A stretch of 23,500 nucleotides of DNA from assembly GCA_014529385.2 (NCBI GenBank), contig CM043944.1:179715240-179738739 (forward strand). Reading direction: 5' to 3'. The DNA comes from Adiantum capillus-veneris. Taxonomy: Eukaryota; Streptophyta; Polypodiopsida; Polypodiales; Pteridaceae. Below are positions 10,690-19,383 of the stretch, in pieces. The translations under genes were made by a program, and so were the position numbers. The notes beneath the pieces are model-generated. The model was not told the DNA's origin, did no database searches, and saw only the letters and a list, made by a program, of their open reading frames with translations. Within the stretch, counting starts at the first letter, position 1. Every line of letters begins with the position of its first letter.

Positions 10690-11000
10690 GCTTTCGAATC
10701 AGTTCTGCCGTTGGGACATTGTCCTGAAACTCGACAACTCCTCGGCCCCGGATCTCCGAGCTGGGCGAAGCAAGACGTCAAACTCGGAGCGGGGTGTGTG
10801 CCCGGGGTGGGCATGCCCCCTAACTGTTTGATTGACCAAAGTCCTCCCTTGGGCGGCCGTATGTGAAACACAAGGAGGTGGAGCGATGGCGATGACCTCC
10901 GGCAGCACAGCAGGTGAAGCTGCGCTCACCCTGCCCGCTACAGGGCTCAGATGCAGGGCACGATAAAGCGCGTTTTTCCCAGCAGGCCCGCGTGCACGCT
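10690..11000. other. GC-rich island before copia gag
   Basis: About 310 bases are much richer in G and C than the flanks and contain many CpG sites. Several long frames are open at once on the minus strand (10671-10871, 10699-11034, 10820-11011), which is expected of GC-rich DNA and not evidence of genes. On the plus strand it leads into the gag start at 10886, so it probably includes leader and first codons of the copia element. Confidence 0.6.
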
Positions 11001-12000
11001 TTTCGATGCACCCATGCTGCTTATGAAAAAGCAACTATGGTCTGTTGTAAAACCGAGAGTAAGCGAATTATCCACTTTTGTTGAAGGCACTCTCACTAGG
11101 GCCCAAATTGCACAAGCACAAGCTAAAGATGAACAAGCACTAGGCATAATTATCACATCACTCCACGATAATTATGTGCACTTTACAAAGAGCTGCACCA
11201 CTGCAATCCAAGAATGGGATATTTTGCAACATAACTTTGGTGCTAAACAAAAGCAAAGTAAGATTAGCTTTAAAAAAATTCTTTACAAACTTACTATGCT
11301 TCAGAGGGAGGATGTTTCAAGCCTCGTTAACAAACTAATGAGCATAATCACGCAGCTTACTTACATTTAGTGCCAAGTCCCGGAAGAAGATCAAGTCGCT
11401 ATGCTCCTGAGTGCTCTACCTGAAAGTTTTGACAACATAGTCACAGTCTTAGAGCAAAAAGAGCCCATACCTTCTCTACAATATGTCACAGGGGCAATCA
11501 ATGAAGAAGAAAAGAAAAATAAGAAGAAATTTGATAAATCTAAATCAGTGGGAGGAGCTTGTTTTGCATCATCATCACCATCATCTAGGGCATCATCATC
11601 ATCATCATCTAGGTTAAATAACAAGATGTGTTATTTTGCATCATCATCACCATCATCTAGGGCATCAGCATCATCACCTAGGTTAAATAACAAGATATGT
11701 TATGAGTGTGGCAAGCCTGGACACTTCTCCAAGGACTGCTACAAGGACAAGTATTGTAGCAATTGCGGCATCAAAGGTCATTCACCATCAAAATACCAAG
11801 GAAACAACAACAAAGACAAAGCTAGAGTCAATCTAGCAGAGGAAAAAGATGGAGATTCAAATCAAAAGGAAGAGAATTGTCTCCATGTGTGTACCGTCCC
11901 CAAATACTTTTACGAGTATACTGATGTATTGTGGATATGGATGGTCGTCCACCTTCTTTGTTTAAGGGGAGTATTTATTAGTCTGTGTAACACCATATGA
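10886..12000 (+). pseudogene. gag: Ty1/copia gag with premature stop
   Basis: This encodes a copia Gag. A likely start is ATG 10886 (MAMTSGSTAGEAALTLPATG), which then shifts frame before 10951. From 10951 the frame contains KKQLWSVVKP, SFKKILYKLTM and LVNKLMSIITQL, typical of the UBN2-type gag core. TAG at 11368-11370 interrupts it, and the same frame resumes with LLSALPESFDNIV. After a Lys-rich and Ser-rich linker come two zinc knuckles. The first is complete (CYECGKPGHFSKDC, 11698-11739). The second has its last Cys changed to Tyr (CSNCGIKGHSPSKY). The frame then runs out by 12000. The N-terminal FDGTNF-like motif expected before KKQLW is altered. Protease, integrase and reverse transcriptase are missing: only 80 bases separate gag from the polypurine tract. 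Confidence 0.85.
11565..11703 (+). repeat. 72-bp in-frame duplication in gag linker
   Basis: The segment beginning TGCATCATCATCACCATCAT at 11565 recurs at 11637, two copies with the second slightly shorter. It encodes the Ser-rich linker plus RLNNK(M/I)CY. The first copy therefore ends with an echo of the zinc-knuckle start (KMCYF), while the second continues into the true knuckle. Confidence 0.9.
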
Positions 12001-12080
12001 TGAGACCACTCAGTCTGTGTGACTATTAGCTTGTGCGGCTTTAGGGCTTGATTCATCTTATTTGAGTATAGTCCATGCCT

Positions 12081-12091
12081 AAGGGGAGGAT
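12081..12091 (+). other. Polypurine tract of copia element
   Basis: AAGGGGAGGAT directly precedes TGTTGGGATAGG, the typical polypurine tract and 3' LTR junction of plant copia elements. A similar purine run, TAAGGGGAGTA, occurs near 11967. Confidence 0.75.
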
Positions 12092-12245
12092 TGTTGGGAT
12101 AGGCATGTCCTTCTATAACCATGGGAGACCTCTACACTTGCATAGCTTCCTATATGGCATTGACCTATGTGTTGTAAGGTTCTCTAGTATGGCTATGTGT
12201 AAGCCAAAAAGATGAGGAACTCCAGCCGGATATTTACTCCATGCT

Positions 12246-12253
12246 TATAAATA
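12246..12253 (+). promoter_or_regulatory. TATA box in copia LTR
   Basis: TATAAATA about 155 bases into the LTR, the usual U3 position. AATAAA at 12250-12255 could serve as a polyadenylation signal for transcripts ending in this LTR. Confidence 0.5.
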
Positions 12254-12334
12254 AAGCACTCTATGTACATATTTTTTATGCTATGGTGTGTATTTTAATG
12301 TAGTACCTTTTGGGTCAAAATCAAGAGTACTCTT

Positions 12335-12359
12335 TCTCTCTCTCTCTCTCTCTCTCTCT
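12335..12359. repeat. CT microsatellite
   Basis: Twenty-five bases of uninterrupted TC repeat inside or at the end of the copia LTR. Confidence 0.95.
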
Positions 12360-12481
12360 AACTGTGTAAGCTATGTCTGCACATACACACAAACCTCCTT
12401 GAGCACACACATACCCACCATGCCCCACACTAGACCCTAGGGCAACCTTTCTGATGTGTTCTATTGCAGATTTTGAGACCT

Positions 12482-12503
12482 AAATTATGATGGATCATAA
12501 TTT
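12482..12503. repeat. Perfect 10-bp inverted repeat
   Basis: AAATTATGAT and ATCATAATTT are separated by GG, giving a 22-base near-perfect palindrome. It could form a hairpin. Function unknown. Confidence 0.85.
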
Positions 12504-12835
12504 TGGTACCTCCTCAAAATGTGACCAAACTGGGTAGGTTAGTGTCCCTAAGTGTCCTTGACCTTCTCCTAAAGTTTTGTAACATTTGGACTCCGTTTGA
12601 GTGCCGAAACGGGTTAATGACTAAGTCTGGTGACTTAGGACATAAGTAGATTGCTTGATCTAAGAGCAAGAGATTTGCATGTTTTAGAGTTAAAGTTATT
12701 CCGTGGGTTCACTTCTCAAGGTTTACACCCTCGAAGAGTCTCCGTTCCCCATTCAAATCGCTTCCTTGAGTATTGACATTATGTTAGTGCCAAAAAGCTA
12801 TGCTATAGACATCCGTCGCGACGACCAGCCAACAT

Positions 12836-12853
12836 TGGCACCATTGCCGGGGA
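12836..12853 (+). other. tRNA-Asp-type primer-binding site (Tat/Athila class)
   Basis: TGGCACCATTGCCGGGGA matches the primer site of plant Athila/Tat gypsy elements (complementary to the tRNA-Asp 3' end) at 16 of 18 positions. Both differences are CG to CA changes. The preceding bases end in AACA at 12834, fitting an LTR that ends in CA. The downstream T-rich sequence (12860-12990) fits a leader. No gag of this class follows before 13492, and the LTR start upstream cannot be located because no second copy is present. Confidence 0.65.
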
Positions 12854-12998
12854 CTTGCTAAAATAACTTTTTATTCATCTCTATCTCTACCTCGATCTTT
12901 GTTTGGTTCTGCCTTTCTAGTTCCAAGCTTAGTGCTTGAATCTAGTAACTCCATTATGCTATGCCTTACTAATACATATTTCCAAATTTGGGGCCATG

Positions 12999-13000
<2 letters not shown>

Positions 13001-13074
<74 letters not shown>
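13001..13074. repeat. Compound CT/AC microsatellite
   Basis: About 40 bases of CT followed directly by about 33 bases of AC. Open frames through it on both strands are repeat artefacts. A short TG run follows at 13310-13330. Confidence 0.97.
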
Positions 13075-13075
<1 letters not shown>

Positions 13076-13341
13076 CATGTTCATTGTTTGAGTAGTCCTA
13101 TTTGATTAGATTTCAAAACTTCTCTTGTGTATAACTTGAAGACTTCTCTATGTGTCAACACCTGAGTCATGTGGATGTGCACATGAGAGTTCTCTATTGG
13201 ATTTGGGGTGGGTGTCTATAGAATTGTGTATGATCAAATTGGTCAAATTTAGTTATGTTACCTCCGTTTTAACAAAGTGGAGGGTAAGTATCTTCTTTGA
13301 TGTGTTTATGTGTGTGTGTGTGTGTGTGTTTTTGTATCTTC

Positions 13342-13485
13342 TGGTACTACTACCTCAAATACATAAGTAGTACCTTGGATACATAAGTGTGCTATGTTTG
13401 ATATTATATGTGTTTATGGATATATTTTCAATGCATCATTTGGTATTACTACCTTGGATACATAAGTGTGCTATGTTTGATATTA
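13342..13485 (+). repeat. Local duplication next to the gypsy LTR
   Basis: The sequence TACCTTGGATACATAAGTGT with its continuation GCTATGTTTGATATTAT occurs at 13371 and 13450 (period 79 bp). A shorter relative, TACCTCAAATACATAAG, lies at 13351. The repeat ends just before the LTR start at 13492. The intervening TGTGTTTATGGATATATT also occurs inside the LTR at 14623. Confidence 0.85.
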
Positions 13486-14382
13486 TGTGTATGTAATAGG
13501 ACTAGTCTTTGAAGTTCTTAAAGTCGAAAAGAATGTAGCAGGGCATATCTTTCGTTAGCACGATTTGAAAGATTTTTGAATAGTCTATTAAATAGAGCTT
13601 ATACGAATGAGTTGAGATATTAAGAGAGAACATATATTCTTTTTTTTAATAATACACTAAAGACGGATTTGATAAAGATTAATGAATAACAGATAGTCTG
13701 TCTATGAACAGTAAAATTGAGATTTGTATTAATATCAATGTTTTATATTTATGTGTTTTAGCTTAAAATGCATGGGTAGGATTAAAATAAGTTGTAAAAG
13801 TAGTGGAGACCCAAAAATAGCGGTTTTATGAGTCGCGACCTAAAAGTTGCTTTTTAACCAAACGGAGACGTTTTTTGCAATTCTGTCCGCGATGCCTTAT
13901 AGACCAGACCTATTCCCGTCGTTTTGAGTACCTGGATTGCTCTGTTCTGAGTTTGTTTGTAAAAGTTATGATGAAAACAAACAGAAGGCAGCAGCAGTGT
14001 AGTGTACACAGGGACAGACAGACATACAACATCATACAGTTCTCCCTGCTATCAACCAAGAAGTGGATTGTTTCTTCATGGTAGAGTATGGCTATGAAAG
14101 TATATAATTATGTTTTTTTACTTTGATTATCATGTTGAATTGGTTGCACGAGTATGTTCTTTTGGCTATTTTGTAGGCGATGCAGAAATCAATGTGTGAA
14201 ACAGGATCTATTGCAAAGTGTCATGATAGAAATCTAACTTTTACGGATCGCTTAGCGATCACGTTCTTATATTATTCTCGCAGGTATACTTGGTACAAAA
14301 ATCGTGCAGGCTTTTCGAGGAAAAGAAGGATAAAAGCACGACGGGTGGTGCGTTTGGGGATCATTCACCGATCTCTTCTTCT

Positions 14383-14436
14383 GCGAGTGCGAGTGCGAGT
14401 GAGAGTGAGAGTGAGAGTGCGAGTGCGAGTGCGAGT
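14383..14436 (+). repeat. Hexamer array, 9 units (5' LTR)
   Basis: Three GCGAGT, three GAGAGT and three GCGAGT units in tandem, a symmetric 3-3-3 pattern. It lies about 75 bases before the TATA-like sequence, where U3 enhancer repeats often sit. The 3' LTR has a 10-unit version. Confidence 0.95.
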
Positions 14437-14510
14437 GAGACGCTGCATGCAAGCGAACTGAAGCTCGGGGGTGGTCGGGAGGTTCGAGCTCCGTACAACG
14501 CAGTGCGCCC

Positions 14511-14519
14511 ATATATTTT
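14511..14519 (+). promoter_or_regulatory. TATA-like element in gypsy LTR
   Basis: ATATATTTT about 1.0 kb into the LTR, preceded by the hexamer array and a GC-richer stretch. The following GTATCAAAACTCTACAAAG and CATCAATACAAAG resemble R/U5 sequence. The same sequence is present in the 3' LTR near 20422. Tentative core promoter. Confidence 0.35.
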
Positions 14520-15831
14520 GCTCCTCTGTTGTATCAAAACTCTACAAAGATTCATCAATACAAAGATCTCTTTCTCTATCTTTTGCTATCGATCACTATT
14601 ATTCGGTTCCCGTGACAATGTGTGTTTATGGATATATTGTCAATGTGTCTTTTTTTTTTTTTGCCATACTCGATCACAATTGTGAGTTGAGAGAATTTAT
14701 ATTAACCTGATAAGAATACAACATTCCTCAAGCACTACATGTGACTTGAGGGGGACTAGGGTGCCACCAAAGACTTGTACATAGAAGACCATATTTGTTA
14801 CTCCTATCCTCTGGGGTGTTCTAAATAACCCAAAGCATGTATCCAACCTTCATCTTTGTCAACTACCCCTCTTCTTGCTCCTACCATGTGAATGAGCTCA
14901 GTGTCTTAGTAAAAACTTTGTAAATTATGCGTTTATGTGTGTATGCCTATATGTGGTTTGAATGCTTGTCGTATGCATGGTTATGTGTGCATGTGTGTGT
15001 GTATGTGTATGTGTGCACTTGTACAAGAACTTATAGCAAGGAGTTAAATGCCAGAGGTGGTCCTCAGTGTCTTCTACATGTGGGTCCTGACAGCTCCTCA
15101 ATCGTAGCTACGAGAGGAAAGATATTGTAGTTTGAAGGTAGGATGCTTTGCAGATCATCGCCGGACTGGGCAGGTACATATGGATGGACAGAGCTGATGC
15201 TGATGGATAGACTTGAAGAGCTTGAGTTGTGGTGCATGCCAGTCTTTTAGATCCTCAATCAGAGCTTGGATGGGCAAGTTATGGGTCAAGGAAATTTTGC
15301 AAGGAGCAGTTCTAGTGTGATTTGATCCCCTTGATAAGCATGCTGACAGGGATCTTTTTCACCTCGTCAAGGTTGCATAAGGTTGAATGCAATGTGTGGA
15401 GTTGCTAGAAATTTACGGCTTATCGATCAGAGTCATGGGCATGTAGTTACGCCTTGTTCAAATTGGCAGGCAATCACGACGAAAAGAGATCGGATGGTTT
15501 TCCCCGTTTTTGGACGTGTTGTCCGAGGCAAAAATGACATAGGATGGTGGGAGAAGTGCTATGATTTGGAGTAGGCAAAGTGGGAGGAAGCTGTAATTTT
15601 TTGGTTATGATAATATAATCTACTCACCATTTGTGAGTTTTGCAAAAAAAAAAAAAGATACTTCAAGTTATGTAGTCGACGACTACAATAATATTTGGTT
15701 GCTACTGTGGTATGCACATTATGAGTCACTTTTGGCATGCTCGCCTATGCATTGCATCTCAAAGGCATGTTAATCTCCTCTATGCCTAAAAGGGTGCTGC
15801 TTTAACACAAATTACACTACTCTTTTGAAAG

Positions 15832-15844
15832 CCTCTCTCTCTTT

Positions 15845-15883
<39 letters not shown>
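15832..15883. repeat. CT microsatellite near LTR end
   Basis: CT run with two small interruptions, 30 bases before the end of LTR homology. The 3' LTR copy (21742-21792) is uninterrupted, so the run has changed since insertion. Confidence 0.95.
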
Positions 15884-15885
<2 letters not shown>

Positions 15886-15918
15886 TTGTCCAGGTATATT
15901 TCCATGCATCCCATGTAG

Positions 15919-16290
15919 CTTGATATCTATGTAGACCTTGATGGCCAACATGAAGGTGAAAACCATGCTAATCCACCTGGAAACAATAATCATCGTGGTG
16001 GCGCTGGGGTACCGCCAAAAGAAACGATGACGATATGGGAGAAGCGACAACCAAATCATTCTTAACGAAGGCTAAGCTTAAAGAGTTTGATGGCATAAGA
16101 AAGATATGCGAAGATTTAGAAGCGTGGATTGAAGAACTCAAAGATTTGGATTATACTTTCAATATTGAGAACACGACCACGAGACTTTCGAATGCTCGAG
16201 CAAGGTGACCGATAAGACAATACGTACCAAGATGGCTCAATTGGAGACTTTTGGCGATGCGTACGATAAAGGTAAGTCATCTACCCCTTC
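15919..16290 (+). pseudogene. gag: Gypsy gag, truncated
   Basis: Gag remnant starting immediately after the 5' LTR. The first frame (15919-16056) reads an Asn/Gly/Pro-rich leader (HEGENHANPPGNNNHRGGAG) with no start codon in a conserved place. A shift near 16035 leads to ATG 16036 and KAKLKEFDG and EDLEAWIEELKDLDYTF, a capsid N-terminal motif of plant gypsy Gag. Another shift and TGA follow near 16190-16208, after which KMAQLETFGDAYDKG is readable in a different frame. The rest of the capsid domain and the CCHC knuckle are absent: about 80 bases later the protease region begins. Gag is thus reduced to roughly a third of normal length and cannot assemble or bind RNA. Confidence 0.7.
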
Positions 16291-16368
16291 TTTGTGATGC
16301 TTTATGTCTTTGATACGTCCTTTGAAAGCTTCTATGAGATCGAATTTATGCGTAGAAGTTGAGATTAA

Positions 16369-16614
16369 AATTTGAATTTCTTAATTGATTTGGATAGTAT
16401 TCATTGCTTCTTATCGTCTAAATTGATTGAGAAATTAAACTTGAAATTAAATCGAGAAGTTAAAAGACTTGTGGACTTAACTAGTGGTAATAATAGTTCC
16501 ACGAAAGAGTTAGTAGAAAATTTGTTTTTTTTTTCTTTGAAGAGTCGAAATCATAAAGATGATTTCTATAACATAAACATTGATATGCATGATGTTATCA
16601 TTGGTATCAATTAG
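16369..16614 (+). pseudogene. Gypsy aspartic protease remnant
   Basis: Retroviral-type aspartic protease, which would cut the Gag-Pol polyprotein. The motif FLIDLDSIHCF at 16378-16410 aligns with the active site, which normally reads Asp-Ser/Thr-Gly. Here the Asp at 16387-16389 is kept, but the next two residues are Leu and Asp, so catalysis should be lost. The second signature IIGIN near 16600 matches the flap-distal ILGM-type motif and is followed by TAG at 16612-16614. The frame begins right after a TAA at 16366 and has no proper start, as expected for part of a polyprotein. The 275 bases to the reverse transcriptase carry several stops. Confidence 0.75.
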
Positions 16615-16761
16615 ATCATTGAAAATCATGTTTTGATTGATTGTTAAGAAAGAAAAATATATCTTTAATCATTCTGATGATGATAAGTCACACTCTTTGT
16701 GGAAAGAAAGAGATTCTAAATCTAGTTTTGGCAATGAATTGATAAGGTGACTTAGATAAGA

Positions 16762-16813
16762 GTGTGAGACGTTGCTTGTGTTTGCTTGTGTGAGACGTTG
16801 CTTGTGTTTGCTA
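16762..16813 (+). repeat. 26-bp tandem duplication in pol linker
   Basis: GTGTGAGACGTTGCTTGTGT starts at 16762 and again at 16788. It is a head-to-tail duplication between protease and reverse transcriptase and adds to the disruption of the frame. Confidence 0.95.
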
Positions 16814-16889
16814 ATGAGATTAAAGAGAATCTGGGAGAAACATAAAAGACAAATAAGAATTTATAGAGGATCTCTTACATAAGTTAAGG

Positions 16890-17820
16890 ATGTGTTCCGA
16901 CGATCTTCCTGGTATAACTCCGCCTAGAGCGGTAGACCATGCCATAGATCTATATCCAACAGCGACACCTTATTCCAGATCTCCATACAGGTTCAATATT
17001 GATGAGCTTAAAGAGCTCAAGATACAACTTGATGATCTTTTGAAAAAGGGTTTCATTAAACCTAGTGTATCTCCTTGGGGTAGTCCTATGTTATTCCAAA
17101 AGAAAAAGGATGGTACATATAGATTATGCATCGACTATAGGGGATTAAACAAAAAGACCATTAAGAACAAATATCCTCTTCCTCACTTAGATGAACCGCT
17201 TAGTCATTTGAGTGGTGCCACAATATTTTTCAAAGGTTGACCTTCGTTCTGGCTACCATCAAATCCGTATCAAGGCCGAGGACATTCCAAAGATTTCTTT
17301 TCGTACACGTTATGGACATTATGAATTTAGAGTTCTTGCTTTTGGTTTGACTAATGCACCAACAACTTTCATGTGCTTAATGAATAATATTTTTCACCCG
17401 TATCTTGAGGACTTCATTCTGGTATTCTTGGATAATATTTTTGTGTATTCTACGAATGAAGAAGATCATGCATTGTACTTAAAGAAAACATTTGAGGTTT
17501 TGCGTGAACATAAATTGTATGCCAAAGCAAGTAAGTATTCTTTTGCAAAGGATCAGATTGTGTATTTGGGAAGAGTGATTTCTAAAGAGGGGATTCACAT
17601 TGATCTTGATAAAGTTAAGACTATGTTAGTAAGAGATGTAAGAAGCTTTATGGGTCTAGCACAATATGAGAGAGCACACATTAAAGATTTCTCTAAGATA
17701 GCAAGTCCTTTGACCGAATTGACCAAGAAAGACAAGGGTTTTGTGTGGACTTCTAGCTGTGAGACTGCTTTTGAGACCTTGAAGGCTAAAATAGCGAAAA
17801 TTTTGTTTAAATGTTCCTGA
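16890..17820 (+). pseudogene. Gypsy reverse transcriptase, frameshifted
   Basis: Reverse transcriptase that would copy element RNA to DNA. The first frame (16890-17230) carries [39 protein letters not shown] and [10 protein letters not shown] (fingers and palm). A shift in a T run near 17220-17235 moves to the frame 17212-17820 with [23 protein letters not shown] and the catalytic motif FLDN at 17425-17436. The second catalytic Asp is Asn (GAT to AAT), which should inactivate the enzyme. Near 17625 about ten codons are missing before VRSFMGLAQY. The frame ends in the connection to RNase H (SPLTELTKKDKGFVW and beyond) at TGA 17818-17820. The sequence is close to plant gypsy polymerases throughout, so the damage is recent relative to family divergence. 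Confidence 0.95.
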
Positions 17821-18190
17821 GATGGGCAAACCATTTGTTGTGTCCTGTGACACTAGTGGTGAACAATTAGGTGTGTTTTGACACAAGAAGGAAGAGTGGT
17901 TGTATATGAGTTTAGGAAATTAAGACGACATGAATTAAACTATGCAACACATGATCTAGAATTGCTTGCTTGTTGTTCATGCATTGAAGCTTTGGCGTCA
18001 TCTCTTGCTTGGTGTAAAATTTGAATTGCGTACTGATCATCAAAACTTGAAGTATATTTTCACTCAGCCATAGTTAAATAACAGACAAAGAAGATGGATT
18101 GAATTCCTGGCTGAGTATGACTTTGATTTGAAGTATTTGTGTGAAAAAGAAAATAAAGTTGCAGATACATTGAGTCGTACGCCCATGTGT
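17821..18190 (+). pseudogene. Gypsy RNase H, broken
   Basis: RNase H domain that removes template RNA. All four acidic residues are readable, but across three frames: [15 protein letters not shown] (17828-17872), then after TGA and a shift [16 protein letters not shown] (17923-17970), then after another shift [27 protein letters not shown] and VADTLSR (to about 18178). A TAG at 18071-18073 interrupts the last frame after FTQP. The domain order and spacing are normal otherwise. It is continuous with the reverse transcriptase before it and the integrase after it. Confidence 0.9.
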
Positions 18191-19322
18191 AATTTGTTGA
18201 CTGTTGTGCGATCCAATTTGATTGATGAGATACATGCTGAAGTTGAAAATGATTCCTTTTATATGCCTATTTTGAAATTCTTGCGTGAGAATATTGGTGA
18301 GATGTATGAAAACAGATATCACTTGTATAAGGGAAATCTGTATTGTTATGACTGCTTGTGTATTCCTGTAAATTCTTCTTTTAAGAGTCAAATTCTGCAT
18401 GAGTGTCATAATTCACCTTTTTCTGGTCATCATGGATTGAGTAAGACATATGAAAAGATTAAAAGTTCATTCTTTTGGCCACGTATGAAATTGGATGTTA
18501 AGAATTATGTGCATGAATGCTTTCAATGTCAACAAGTTAAAATTGAACATAAGAGGATGCCTGGTGACCTTCAACCCTTAGACATTCCTTTACAGAAGTG
18601 GGAGTCTATATCCATGGACTTTATTATTAGACTTCCTACTACTCGTGGAGGGTATGACTCGATCTTTGTGGTGGTAGATAGACTCACAAAACAGCTCACT
18701 TCTTTCCCGTGAAAGTAACTGATACTGCTTTGACCATTGCACGCTTGTTTATGAAAGAGATATTTCGTTTGCATGGCATGCCCAAGAGCATAGTGTCTGA
18801 CAGAGATTCTAAGTTCACTTCTCATTTCTAGAGAGTGACTTTTGACTCTATAGGTACCCAGTTACGCATGTCTAATGCTTTCCATCCTCAAACCGATGCG
18901 GAAACGGAGAGAGTGAGTCGTATTTTAGAAGATATATTACGAATGTATGTCAATGAAAACCAATCTAATTGGAATGAATATTTGCCTTTGGTTAAATTTG
19001 CATACAACAGTTCATATCATTCATCTATTAGGATGACCCCGTTTGAAGCAATGTATGGCTATAACTGTCCCACACCTATAAATTTTCTTAGCTCAAGGAA
19101 TAAGGTAGAACTGTCACGTGAGATGCTTGAGAAAATGGATAACGAGTTCGCCAAAATCAGGGGAATATTAGAGAAGCCCAAAAGAGACATAAATTGTATT
19201 ATGACAAGAAACATCGGGTTGTGGAGTATGAAACTGGGGATATGGTTTTCTTAAAGGTTATTCCCGAGAAGTCTCATTTGATTCTTGGAAAGGATAAGCG
19301 ATTGTCTGCACGATTGTCTTAG
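18191..19322 (+). pseudogene. Gypsy integrase, broken and C-terminally truncated
   Basis: Integrase that would insert element DNA. The zinc-binding HHCC motif is complete (HHGLSKTYEKIK, then ECFQCQQ, about 18424-18534). The catalytic triad is readable: Asp in SMDFI (18617), Asp in [10 protein letters not shown] after a one-base shift near 18693, and Glu in TDAETERV (about 18905). A TAG at 18829-18831 replaces the Trp usual in the SHFW motif, a single G to A change. Another shift near 19175 leads to KLYYDKKHRVVEYETGDMVF and a stop at 19320-19322. The GPY/F region and any chromodomain are missing: only 60 bases remain before the polypurine tract. The loss prevents assignment to the chromovirus branch. 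Confidence 0.93.
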
Positions 19323-19383
19323 TGTTTTGCAAAGAGAATTTTCCTCTCTTTAGACCAACTCTGAGGACATAGTTAATTTTGAT

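Larger units (their letters stand above)
12092..12360 (+). mobile_element. 3' LTR of copia element (end not determined)
   Basis: Starts TGTTGGGATAGG right after the polypurine tract. A TATA box lies about 155 bases in, an AATAAA overlaps it, and a CT run follows at 12335-12359. No matching 5' LTR was found upstream, so the end is unknown. It lies between about 12330 and 12834, and 12360 is only a working limit. With gag directly upstream and no pol, this is a deleted, non-autonomous copy. Confidence 0.65.
13492..15913 (+). repeat. 5' LTR of gypsy element
   Basis: Starts TGTAATAGGA; homology with the 3' copy ends at ATGCATCCCAT. At 2.4 kb it is long for an LTR. It contains a hexamer array (14383-14436), a palindrome GATCGCTTAGCGATC, a TATA-like ATATATTTT at 14511, a T run near 14650, a purine run TTGAGGGGGACTAGGG near 14747, a TG-rich stretch near 14990 and a CT run (15832-15883). 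Frames of 60 to 130 codons inside it are broken by indels in the other copy and look non-coding. Its right border is uncertain, because gag-like sequence follows at once with no leader. Confidence 0.85.

Noticed and set aside
10671-11156. Minus-strand frames up to 111 codons in the GC-rich island
   Set aside because: GC-rich DNA lacks stop codons by chance. Several overlap in different frames, and the plus strand holds a recognisable gag.
11391-11624. Minus-strand Asp-rich frame
   Set aside because: Reverse complement of the Ser-rich gag linker repeat.
12871-13105. Frames through CT/AC microsatellite on both strands
   Set aside because: Low-complexity repeat, no domain.
14180-14685. Long frames through the hexamer array (Ser/Ala/Glu or Arg/Val repeats), both LTRs and strands
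   Set aside because: They are translations of a 6-bp repeat and are open in several frames at once. Indels between the LTR copies change them.
15383-15574. 63-codon frame in the LTR as a captured host gene
   Set aside because: The 3' LTR copy has indels in the same stretch and no domain was recognised.
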